From NCBI RefSeq assembly GCF_051379705.1, contig NZ_CP179868.1, positions 3,720,001 through 3,784,000 on the forward strand: 64,000 nt of DNA, read 5' to 3'. The position numbers were made by a program, and so were the translations under genes. Shown here one piece after another: positions 1 to 7,135 of the stretch (the stretch's first letter is position 1; each line of letters starts with the position of its first letter). The stretch comes from Ekhidna sp051379705 (lineage in GTDB: Bacteria; Bacteroidota; Bacteroidia; Cytophagales; Cyclobacteriaceae). The notes below the pieces were generated by a model. That model was not told the origin of the DNA. It saw nothing but the letters and a program-made list of their open reading frames with translations, and made no database searches.

Positions 1-2
1 TC

Positions 3-59
3 GCATTATTGGGATTTTGGGCTTCAGAGAAACTAGAGAATTACCATGCAAAGAAGTAA
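3..59 (+). CDS. C-terminal tail of an upstream gene (partial)
   Basis: An open frame enters from the left edge and encodes 18 residues, ALLGFWASEKLENYHAKK, before a TAA. It would overlap the start of the rhodanese-like gene by 14 bases, as in a coupled operon. The hydrophobic start followed by a charged tail would suit the end of a membrane protein. YeeE/YedE-type sulfur transporters often precede rhodanese genes, but nothing here identifies the family. A different frame stops at 36, so this choice is only a preference. Confidence 0.3.
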   Translation, partial: ALLGFWASEKLENYHAKK

Positions 60-645
60 GGGGAATATTAACAATCTACTACTAGCTGGCTTTGCATTTA
101 TACTAGCAGGAATTGCCGTGGCGATAGCCACACCTGATGGATTGAATGGAGTGAATAAACAACCCAATTTCATCGGAGTGGTCGAGCTGGCAGAGAAGAT
201 TAAGAATCAAGAGAAGTTTTCATTGATAGATTTGAGAGACTCAGCATCCTATGCAGAATTTCATATTCCAAAAGCAAAGAATAACTCTCTTCAGAGCCTC
301 GATTTAAAAACCATAAAAGAGCCTACCATCTTTTATTCCGGTGATGATCTACTTGATAGACGAATTTGGGATTTGCTACCTGATAGCCTCAGAACCAAAT
401 CACATATACTATATGGAGGAATTCGAGATTGGTACGATCATTTGCTTTATCCAACCTTGCCTTTTGGGGATCACGTGAATGATGAAAAGCTTTTCAAGCA
501 AGTGCATGATTTGTGTCAATTCTATGGAGGATATGCTGATTTTAAAGCGGATTCTCTGCTACTGGATTACTATAGAATTGACTTGTCTAATTCGAAATGG
601 CCAAAAGTAAAGTCGGTAAGCAAACTTGTTAGAAAAGGATGTTGA
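46..645 (+). CDS. Membrane-anchored rhodanese-like protein, probably catalytically inactive
   Basis: The 199-residue protein has one N-terminal hydrophobic segment at about residues 11-29, a signal anchor that would place the rest in the periplasm. Residues about 42-135 follow the rhodanese pattern: a valine-rich strand, the DLRD turn at 62-65, 'FHIPKA' at 72-77 and 'GGIRDWY' at 124-130. The active-site loop that normally reads C-x5-R is here YSGDDLLDRR (97-106), with no cysteine, so sulfur transfer by the usual persulfide is unlikely. About 60 residues follow the domain. It lies upstream of a class V aminotransferase, which suggests a sulfur-related locus, but that is inference. Confidence 0.75.
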   Translation: MQRSKGNINNLLLAGFAFILAGIAVAIATPDGLNGVNKQPNFIGVVELAEKIKNQEKFSLIDLRDSASYAEFHIPKAKNNSLQSLDLKTIKEPTIFYSGDDLLDRRIWDLLPDSLRTKSHILYGGIRDWYDHLLYPTLPFGDHVNDEKLFKQVHDLCQFYGGYADFKADSLLLDYYRIDLSNSKWPKVKSVSKLVRKGC

Positions 646-662
646 ATAATTAATTAATCGAA

Positions 663-770
663 ATGAAATACGCACTAATACTACCATTGATACTATTATT
701 TCCCTACTCGGCAGATAAGGGAGAAAAGCCTATTATGTGGACTGACGAAGAGTTGAAACTCATCAATTAA
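663..770 (+). CDS. Small exported peptide ORF (35 aa)
   Basis: A short ORF fills the gap between the rhodanese-like gene and the aminotransferase, ending two bases before the next ATG. The product begins MKYALILPLILLFPYSA, a good signal-peptide shape, followed by a short charged and aromatic tail (MWTDEELKLIN). The tight spacing on both sides suggests it is translated within the same transcript. I recognise no family. It may be a real micro-protein or the relic of a longer secreted protein. Confidence 0.4.
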   Translation: MKYALILPLILLFPYSADKGEKPIMWTDEELKLIN

Positions 771-772
771 TT

Positions 773-2149
773 ATGATTGCGACGTTTCATAATCATGGTT
801 CTATCCTTACTCAATCCCTGGAGGATTATTTTCAATTCTTTCGTGAAAATATTATTGGAAAAGATAGTTGCATAGATGTCGGTGAACGAAAAATGATCAG
901 GATGCTCTATGCAGATTGGACAGCTAGTGGGCGATGTTACAGGCCACTTGAGGAGAAGTTGATGAATGACATCATGCCATTTATAGCAAATACCCATACT
1001 GAGACCAATTACGTGGGTTCGTTTATCACTAAGCAATATCTGAATGCGCGTCAAGTCATTAAGAATCACGTAAATGCAAGTGATGAAGATGTATTGGTAT
1101 GCTATGGATCCGGAATGACAGATGTGGTAAACAAGTTTCAGCGAATTCTGGGATTAAGAGTGAATGGAAAGGATGTGCTGCAGAGAGATCGGCCAGTTGT
1201 ATTCGTTACTCACATGGAACATCATTCTAATCATACAAGCTGGTTGGAGACCATCGGGGAAGTAGTGGTAGTACCTCCAGACTCAAATGGACTAGTTTCA
1301 TTGAGGGAATTTGAATTGCAGCTAAAGCGTTTCCCGAACAGGAAAAAAATTGCAGCTATCACTGCATGTTCGAATGTGACAGGTATAGAAACACCTTACC
1401 ATGAGATTGCCGCATTGTTCCATAAACATGGAGGTTATTGTTTTGTCGATTTTGCCTGTTCAGCTCCATACGTAACCATGAACATGCATCCTGATGATAC
1501 GTCTTATTTAGATGCAATCTTTTTTTCACCACATAAGTTTTTAGGCGGTCCCGGATCATCAGGAATACTCATATTCAATCAAAACCTTTACGCTAAAGAG
1601 ATTCCTGATGTGTCCGGAGGAGGCACGGTAGAATGGACCAATCCTTGGGGAGGAAGGAGGTACATTGATTGCATTGAAGAAAGAGAAGATGGAGGAACAC
1701 CAGCGATACTTCAGACCATTCGGGCATCATTAGCCATACAATTAAAAGAACAGATGGGTTTGGAAAAGATTTCCATGCGAAAAGAACAACTTATGGATAT
1801 ACTCTGGGATGGGTTAACCGAAGTAAAGGGCCTTTATGTCCTGGCTAAAAATGTAAGACGAAGGCTAGGTATCATATCAATGGTGTTTGAGAATGTTCAC
1901 TTTAATAATGCTGTGCAAATGCTAAACGACGACTATGGCATACAAGTCCGGGGTGGATGTTCTTGCGCTGGTACTTATGGACATTACCTGTTAAACATCA
2001 GCACAATCAAGTCAAAAGAAATAACCGATCAGATAGATAAAGGAAATCTAGCGGCTAAACCAGGATGGGTCAGATTGTCAATTCATCCCACGATGACGGA
2101 TGATGAAGCATATTACATTTTGGATGCAATTCGAGAAGTTGCGAAGTGA
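773..2149 (+). CDS. Class V aminotransferase (cysteine desulfurase-like, PLP enzyme)
   Basis: The 458-residue protein has the fold type I PLP layout of the class V aminotransferase / cysteine desulfurase group. The Schiff-base lysine is K255 in 'HKFLGGPGSSG'. 'THMEHHSNHTSW' supplies the usual substrate and cofactor contacts, and a glycine/cysteine loop 'GGCSCAG' lies near residue 395. That loop resembles the one carrying the catalytic cysteine in SufS/Csd enzymes, although the spacing differs from a standard SufS. It is longer than SufS (about 410). No SufE or Suf genes are adjacent, so the substrate is uncertain: a cysteine or selenocysteine lyase or a related desulfurase is possible. The upstream rhodanese-like gene fits a sulfur role. 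Start ATG at 773. Confidence 0.8.
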   Translation: MIATFHNHGSILTQSLEDYFQFFRENIIGKDSCIDVGERKMIRMLYADWTASGRCYRPLEEKLMNDIMPFIANTHTETNYVGSFITKQYLNARQVIKNHVNASDEDVLVCYGSGMTDVVNKFQRILGLRVNGKDVLQRDRPVVFVTHMEHHSNHTSWLETIGEVVVVPPDSNGLVSLREFELQLKRFPNRKKIAAITACSNVTGIETPYHEIAALFHKHGGYCFVDFACSAPYVTMNMHPDDTSYLDAIFFSPHKFLGGPGSSGILIFNQNLYAKEIPDVSGGGTVEWTNPWGGRRYIDCIEEREDGGTPAILQTIRASLAIQLKEQMGLEKISMRKEQLMDILWDGLTEVKGLYVLAKNVRRRLGIISMVFENVHFNNAVQMLNDDYGIQVRGGCSCAGTYGHYLLNISTIKSKEITDQIDKGNLAAKPGWVRLSIHPTMTDDEAYYILDAIREVAK

Positions 2150-2252
2150 ACCGGGTGAGTTCTTTCTTTAAATTTCAGAATCTTTAATTTTTTTTTACCG
2201 TTAGTGTAATAAATCAGTTGTTCCGGGTACTAATTACCTAAACACTTGAAAA

Positions 2253-2480
2253 ATGAAGCAGCATATTAAAAAATCAAGAGGCATTCAAATAATCGCATTG
2301 ACGCTTGGCTTATTGGTTAGCGGCATTGTTTTGGCTCAAGGATTTAATAACAAAGGTAATGATCTGGCCGAAAAAGAAGGATCGCTTGAATCCATCAAAA
2401 ACACCATTAAGAGCAACAAGAATCTAATCGTGAACTCTTACTTGCTGGGTGTTTCTATCTTCAAGGAAACTTCAGATTAA
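2253..2480 (+). CDS. Small secreted protein of unknown function (75 aa)
   Basis: The product has a lysine-rich N-terminus and a hydrophobic core at about residues 12-28 ending in 'VLAQG', so it looks like a Sec-exported periplasmic protein. The mature part is about 47 residues, polar, and rich in asparagine, lysine and serine (SIKNTIKSNKNLIVNSYLLG). No cysteine or known motif is visible. It stands alone, converging with the arfB gene 5 bases downstream on the other strand. Bacteroidota genomes carry many such orphan small exported proteins. Confidence 0.6.
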   Translation: MKQHIKKSRGIQIIALTLGLLVSGIVLAQGFNNKGNDLAEKEGSLESIKNTIKSNKNLIVNSYLLGVSIFKETSD

Positions 2481-2485
2481 ATCAA

Positions 2486-2893
2486 CTAAATGGGCTTCTG
2501 GCGCCATTTTTTCTTCTCTCCCAGTTTCTTCTTTTCATCTACTCTCTTGTGTTTTGACGCTTTTGTAGGTTGAGTAGGTCTTCTTTTCTTCTTCACGGCA
2601 AATGCCTTAGCGAGTAATCGATCAAGTTTCTTGAAGGCTATTTCCTTATTCTTCAATTGTGATCGCTTTCCATCTGCAGACACGATCAGTTCACCATCCT
2701 TGGTGAACTTGGTTTTCAATGCAACCTTGATCACTTCTTTTTCCGAATCAGTTAGAATCTTAGACTCCATCACATTGAAACGAAGAATGACCTTTGTTTC
2801 TACTTTATTGATATGTTGTCCCCCAGAACCGCCGCTCCTGGCAGTAGTTACTTCAATCTCCTTACGTATTTGGCCTACTGAAACACGTCTCAT
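2486..2893 (-). CDS. arfB: Alternative ribosome-rescue factor ArfB (peptidyl-tRNA hydrolase)
   Basis: The 135-residue protein has the compact class I release-factor catalytic domain. The GGQ motif lies at 24-26 within 'RSGGSGGQHINKVET', and there is no codon-recognition domain. The C-terminal tail is strongly basic (KKKRRPTQPTKASKHKR, then KKKLGEKKK), the part that in ArfB (YaeJ) enters the empty mRNA channel of stalled ribosomes. Length matches the family (about 130-140). It releases nascent chains from non-stop ribosomes in the cytoplasm. It is a single gene with no obvious operon partners. Confidence 0.92.
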   Translation of the reverse strand: MRRVSVGQIRKEIEVTTARSGGSGGQHINKVETKVILRFNVMESKILTDSEKEVIKVALKTKFTKDGELIVSADGKRSQLKNKEIAFKKLDRLLAKAFAVKKKRRPTQPTKASKHKRVDEKKKLGEKKKWRQKPI

Positions 2894-2978
2894 ACTTTTA
2901 GTGAAATTACATTACCAATCATGATAAATGAGTTACGTTTTGATTCCATTGAAAAGTTAACTTTTTATAGCTAAATCG

Positions 2979-3047
2979 ATTAGTTTCTATTTTATCGAAA
3001 CAAATAAATCTATACTTTCGTTAGATATCTGCAAAATAGAAACTAAT
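2979..3047. promoter_or_regulatory. Perfect 15-bp inverted repeat around the PadR promoter (likely operator)
   Basis: ATTAGTTTCTATTTT at 2979-2993 and its exact reverse complement at 3033-3047 face each other, with centres 54 bp apart, close to five helical turns. Between them lies TACTTTCG (3013-3020), one mismatch from the Bacteroidota -7 element TAnnTTTG. The PadR gene starts 22 bases after the right arm. PadR proteins usually bind inverted repeats at their own promoters, so negative autoregulation of padR and the downstream permease is the simplest reading. Confidence 0.65.
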
Positions 3048-3069
3048 ACTTTCTACAACCAATATCACA

Positions 3070-3408
3070 ATGAAAGGAACCAATCTGGGCGAATTCGAAG
3101 AACTACTACTGCTTGTCGTTCTCATACTTCAAGAGGATGCGTATATGCTACGTATCAAGGATGAAATTAACAATCAGGTCAATAGATCTATTTCTATGGG
3201 TGCGCTGCACACCACGCTGAGTAGACTAGAGCACAAGGAATTTCTCAAATCTGAAATGGGCGGTGCAACAAAGGAGAGAGGCGGAAGGAGAAAACGTATC
3301 TATGAATTGACAGCAGATGGAAAAGCTGCATTAAATGAAGTGAAAGAGCTTCGGGCTAATCTCTGGAATCAGGTTCCATCATTCGAGTTGAAATTCATCC
3401 ATGTCTAG
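3070..3408 (+). CDS. PadR-family transcriptional regulator
   Basis: The 112-residue winged-helix protein has the PadR signature. It opens with 'LGEFEELLLLVVLILQEDAYMLRIKDEI', followed by 'SMGALHTTLSRLEHKEFL' (recognition helix), then the wing 'GGRRKRIYELTADGKAAL'. There is no large C-terminal domain, as in subfamily-2 PadR proteins. Its stop overlaps the start of the downstream permease by 8 bases, so the two are translationally coupled. In Bacteroidota this PadR plus 'permease prefix' transporter pairing is common, and the regulator probably controls its own operon through the inverted repeat just upstream. The inducer is unknown. Confidence 0.9.
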   Translation: MKGTNLGEFEELLLLVVLILQEDAYMLRIKDEINNQVNRSISMGALHTTLSRLEHKEFLKSEMGGATKERGGRRKRIYELTADGKAALNEVKELRANLWNQVPSFELKFIHV

Positions 3409-5998
3409 CACGTCACATCCACCGAAGTTTTCTCTCAAACTGATTCGTTGGTTTTGCAAGGAAGAATTAGTAGAGGAGCTACAGGGTGATCTGGAGCAGT
3501 ATTATTCAGAGACTAAATCAAACATTTTCAAAGGACTAAAATATTGGTATCAGGTCTTTAATTATCTGAGACCATCTACACTCAAATCATTCAAAAACTC
3601 AAACTCCGGTACTATGTTCATATTCAATCCAATACTTACACTTAGAAACCTTTACCGCCATTTATCTACCTCGCTAATTAGCCTGTTTGGCTTTACGATG
3701 GGTCTGGTGGCTACAATTTTCTTGTATTTCTACATTTATTCGGAAGTAAACACCGATGCATTTCACGAGGATGGCGATCAGATTTATCGTACGCTGCGTG
3801 TTTCTGAGATGAATGGAACACCTTATCGGATCGGAGTGACATCAGCACCGTATGCCAATGCTTTGCTTTCGGACTATCCTTCAGATGTGATAGCTGTGAC
3901 CCGGGCAGCACCAGAAAATGGACTTGTATCGGTCGGTGAGAAACAGTTCATGGAAGATGACCTGCTTTTTGCAGATCAAAATTTCTTTCAGTTCTTTTCA
4001 TTCCCTCTTGCGGTTGGTGACAAAGAAACGGTCCTTTCTACAGCAAATTCTGCGGTATTGTCCCAAGCAGCTGCTGAAAAATATTTTGGAAGTGAAAACC
4101 CAATTGGGAAAATCATTGAACTAGATAATGAGTATGAGTTCATCGTCTCTGGCGTTATGGATGAACTACCGGGAAATACTCATTTAGATTTCTCTATTGT
4201 GCTTTCCATTGATCTATTGGATGGTTTTGATTGGTTTAACGGCTGGTGGAACAATAGCCTTAACACGTATGTCAAGGTTCCCACGCCTCAACAGGCAGCC
4301 AATCTAAACGGGAAGTTGGACCAGTTTATGGAAAAGTACATGGGAGATGATTTTGAAAAGGCGGGGAGTAAGATAGGATTGGAGCTTGAGCCTTTAAAGG
4401 ATATCTACTTCAACAACAAAACAAGATACGATTACTCTCAGCATGGAAGCTTCACCTCGATTCTAACGCTTGGCGCAGTAGCGTTGGCAATCCTGTTTAT
4501 TGCATGCTTCAACTATGTGAATTTATCAATAGCTCAGTCTTTTATGAGAGCTAAGGAAGTTGGCGTACGGAAAGTTCTAGGCGGATCAAAACGTCGATTG
4601 ATTCTGCAATTTCTCAGTGAGTCATTGATGATTTTATTCTTCGCAATACTAATCTCCATTGGAATTTGTGAATTCCTGACACCAGTTTTTAATTCATTTT
4701 TCGGATTAGAAGTGGCTTTGAACTGGATGGATTTGAATGTAATCTTATTCTTCGCGTCATTGGTTTTTGTCATTCTACTTAGCTCCGGCGTATATCCAGC
4801 GTTGTTACTTTCATCATTTAAGTCAGTGTCCATACTAAAAGGGAGCAAACTGACCTCAGGTAAAAATGTAGGATTAAGGAAGGCACTTGTCGTCACACAA
4901 TTTGCGATCTCTATATTTCTAATCGTCGCCTCCATGCTTATATCAGTGCAAACCAATTACCTAAACTCAAAAGATTTGGGCTTTAACAAAGAGGCGATTG
5001 TTCTTGTAGATCTCAACAATTCCGAGATTCGATCAAGGCGCGATCAATTCAAAGATCGCTTAATGACAAATTCCAATATAACGGGTACAACTATGATATC
5101 AGGAGAGCCAGGAGGCTTTCATGATGCGTCGAGTTTTGTGATCACCGGTGTACCGGAAACACATCGAATGCGTACACTATTTACCGACACAGATTTTTTT
5201 AACGTCCTTGGAATAGATATCGTGGCAGGCAGGAATTTCTCCAAAGAGATTACCTCTGATCAGGAGTTTGCTGTGATACTTAACGAACGGTCGGCAATGG
5301 AATTGGGATTGAATCCTCAAGATATTGTTGGCAGGAAAGTCACAATGCCAGGGTGGGATATTGATAATGTTCCTGTAATAGGTGTTGCATCTGATTATCA
5401 TTTCAGCACATTAAAGGATGAGATAGAACCTCTTGCCATTCTATGTGGAGGTTTTCATAGAAAGCTCGCTGTAAAGATCAATTTAGCAAACGTGAAAGAT
5501 GATCTTCTTTTTATCGATAAGACTTTTTCCGAACTCGCTCCTGGCTTTCCAATGACTTACGAGTTTCTTGATGATAGCCTGAAAGAACTCTATGAAAAGG
5601 AGCAGCAGCAAGCCAAAGTATTTAGCGCGTTCTCTGCACTTTCCATTTTCTTGGCTTGTCTCGGAATCTTTGGTCTGGCGGCATATGCGTCGCAGCAGAG
5701 ACAGAAGGAACTTGGAATACGTAAAGTTTTAGGTGCGACTGCACAGCAAATTATCGGCTTAATCTCCAAAGAATTTGTTTGGCTGGTGTTGGTGGCTTCT
5801 TGTATTGCGATACCCGTGGTTTGGTATTTTATTCAAAAGTGGCTGGGTGGATACGCGTATCGCATAGATGTGATGGACCACTGGTATACGTTTGCGTTGG
5901 GAGGTGCAGCTACCATATTTATTGCTTTAATCACTGTATCCGTTAAGACATATCGTGCTGCGATCTCAGATCCCACAGAAAGTATTAGAAATGAATAA
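3401..5998 (+). CDS. FtsX/MacB-type ABC transporter permease with permease-prefix domain
   Basis: The 865-residue protein has a cytosolic N-terminal prefix of about 75 residues ('FSLKLIRWFCKEELVEELQGDLEQYY'), the 'permease prefix domain' found in PadR-linked transporters. Then comes a first transmembrane segment near 95-115, a MacB-like periplasmic region to about 350, and a three-helix FtsX module ('AKEVGVRKVLGGSKRRLILQFLSESL'). A second half repeats this plan and ends with 'ELGIRKVLGATAQQIIGL'. The two FtsX modules make it an internally duplicated permease. No ATPase is encoded beside it, so it must use a LolD/MacB-like ATPase from elsewhere. Likely roles are lipoprotein or peptide export or envelope stress response. 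Confidence 0.85.
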   Translation: MSSTSHPPKFSLKLIRWFCKEELVEELQGDLEQYYSETKSNIFKGLKYWYQVFNYLRPSTLKSFKNSNSGTMFIFNPILTLRNLYRHLSTSLISLFGFTMGLVATIFLYFYIYSEVNTDAFHEDGDQIYRTLRVSEMNGTPYRIGVTSAPYANALLSDYPSDVIAVTRAAPENGLVSVGEKQFMEDDLLFADQNFFQFFSFPLAVGDKETVLSTANSAVLSQAAAEKYFGSENPIGKIIELDNEYEFIVSGVMDELPGNTHLDFSIVLSIDLLDGFDWFNGWWNNSLNTYVKVPTPQQAANLNGKLDQFMEKYMGDDFEKAGSKIGLELEPLKDIYFNNKTRYDYSQHGSFTSILTLGAVALAILFIACFNYVNLSIAQSFMRAKEVGVRKVLGGSKRRLILQFLSESLMILFFAILISIGICEFLTPVFNSFFGLEVALNWMDLNVILFFASLVFVILLSSGVYPALLLSSFKSVSILKGSKLTSGKNVGLRKALVVTQFAISIFLIVASMLISVQTNYLNSKDLGFNKEAIVLVDLNNSEIRSRRDQFKDRLMTNSNITGTTMISGEPGGFHDASSFVITGVPETHRMRTLFTDTDFFNVLGIDIVAGRNFSKEITSDQEFAVILNERSAMELGLNPQDIVGRKVTMPGWDIDNVPVIGVASDYHFSTLKDEIEPLAILCGGFHRKLAVKINLANVKDDLLFIDKTFSELAPGFPMTYEFLDDSLKELYEKEQQQAKVFSAFSALSIFLACLGIFGLAAYASQQRQKELGIRKVLGATAQQIIGLISKEFVWLVLVASCIAIPVVWYFIQKWLGGYAYRIDVMDHWYTFALGGAATIFIALITVSVKTYRAAISDPTESIRNE

Positions 5999-6017
5999 GT
6001 ACGTTTTCATCATAGTT

Positions 6018-6051
6018 AAAAAGGTAGCCTCATGCTGAAGCTGCCTTTTTT
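6018..6051 (+). terminator. Rho-independent terminator after the PadR operon
   Basis: AAAAAGGTAGC and GCTGCCTTTTTT form a stem with one G-T pair around a short loop, ending in a T run. It lies 20 bases after the permease stop. The A run on the left could also serve the convergent DUF2892 gene. Confidence 0.75.
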
Positions 6052-6072
6052 GATATTATAGCAAAATGAGCC

Positions 6073-6285
6073 TTATTTTTTCTCTTTCGTTGCACATGTG
6101 CTAAGTCCAAAGGGTGCGTAGAGCGGACAAAAGCTAACCAGGCTTGTAAGAAAAAACACGACTCCCAGTATAAGGAGTACCAACCCCAACGTCCCAGCTA
6201 TCACATTGGTGAAGTATAAGTAAGCGACTACTGCCGCAATTATCAATCTAATAATTCGATCTGCTGATCCCATGTTCTTTTTCAT
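6073..6285 (-). CDS. DUF2892 small inner-membrane protein
   Basis: This is a 70-residue protein with the DUF2892 (YgaP transmembrane-type) pattern. It opens with 'KNMGSADRIIRLIIAA', then two hydrophobic helices at about 12-30 and 33-53, and ends in 'CPLYAPFGLSTC' with two cysteines. In many Bacteroidota, DUF2892 genes sit with rhodaneses or Crp/Fnr regulators and are thought to serve sulfur or redox handling, although no biochemical role is settled. A 32-residue membrane peptide and a Crp/Fnr gene lie directly upstream on the same strand. Confidence 0.85.
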   Translation of the reverse strand: MKKNMGSADRIIRLIIAAVVAYLYFTNVIAGTLGLVLLILGVVFFLTSLVSFCPLYAPFGLSTCATKEKK

Positions 6286-6296
6286 GACAATATCAT

Positions 6297-6395
6297 TTAG
6301 TTAGATAAAAATTCAATGACCAGTACAATGCCGTAGACTATGCTGACGCATATGATGCATATTCCAACAAGTTTTGCAGCTTTTTCTCTGTTCAT
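6297..6395 (-). CDS. Single-helix membrane micro-protein (32 aa)
   Basis: A short ORF lies 11 bases upstream of the DUF2892 start. Its product reads MNREKAAKLVGICIICVSI and continues as one hydrophobic helix to FLSN. A charged, amphipathic N-terminus and a single helix with two cysteines point to a small inner-membrane protein. It is in the right place to be co-transcribed between the Crp-like regulator and DUF2892. I know no family for it. Confidence 0.5.
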   Translation of the reverse strand: MNREKAAKLVGICIICVSIVYGIVLVIEFLSN

Positions 6396-6440
6396 AAGAT
6401 CAAAGCTAGGCTATCACTTATACGAAAACAGTGACTTTTG

Positions 6441-7064
6441 TCACAACTCTTTTATCTCAATACTATTGCTATGTTGATGTACTTTTCCCTCCAATTCTAG
6501 TTTTTTCATCACTCGGGAAATCACCTCTCTTGCCGTGCCCAATTCATTGGCAATTTGCTGGTGAGACACTTTAATGGGATTGTGCTTTGTCAGTTTGGAT
6601 CGTTCTGTTAAATAGTCGAGTAGCCTCTTATCCATCTTATCAAAGATTACATGGCTTATGGTATCTAGCAGTTCACTATATCGTAGATTGTATTGCTGAT
6701 AAAACAATGAATTGATACTAGGGAATTGTTTAATCCAGCTGGCTACTTCATTTACCGGCAAAAGGAGAATCCTTGAATCCTCTTCAGTAACCGCATGAAT
6801 TTTACTGGGATCATTTTGTAGGCTTGCTGCAAATGACATTATACAACTCTCATGCGAACGTATGTAGTAGAGGAGAAGCTCTTTTTCTCTGTATCGGGAA
6901 AAGACTTTTACGAGTCCCTCAAGTACGATAGGAATTACTTTCACAAACTGACCTTCCCGGAGAATCTCAGTGCCTTTTGGTATATCCTTGATTACCGACG
7001 ACATCTCAATTTTATTGAGCAGTTCAGGACCTAGAAACGAGAGCGATCGATGAATTTCATTCAT
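6441..7064 (-). CDS. Crp/Fnr-family transcriptional regulator
   Basis: The 207-residue protein has an N-terminal cyclic-nucleotide-binding-type beta barrel (about 20-125, with 'IPKGTEILREGQFVKVIPIVLEGLVKVF'). The C-terminal Crp-type HTH at about 165-195 reads 'VSHQQIANELGTAREVISRVMKKLE'. There is no N-terminal FNR cysteine cluster; the only cysteine is in 'ESCIMSF', a sequence common in the Bacteroidota members of the family. So it is probably not an oxygen-sensing iron-sulfur FNR. It likely controls the two small membrane genes downstream. The effector is unknown. Confidence 0.88.
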   Translation of the reverse strand: MNEIHRSLSFLGPELLNKIEMSSVIKDIPKGTEILREGQFVKVIPIVLEGLVKVFSRYREKELLLYYIRSHESCIMSFAASLQNDPSKIHAVTEEDSRILLLPVNEVASWIKQFPSINSLFYQQYNLRYSELLDTISHVIFDKMDKRLLDYLTERSKLTKHNPIKVSHQQIANELGTAREVISRVMKKLELEGKVHQHSNSIEIKEL

Positions 7065-7135
7065 TTGATAAATATAGCAGCACTAAAGATTATTAGTTTA
7101 CTTATTCTATAAGACCAAAAACAATATGCTAAAAT

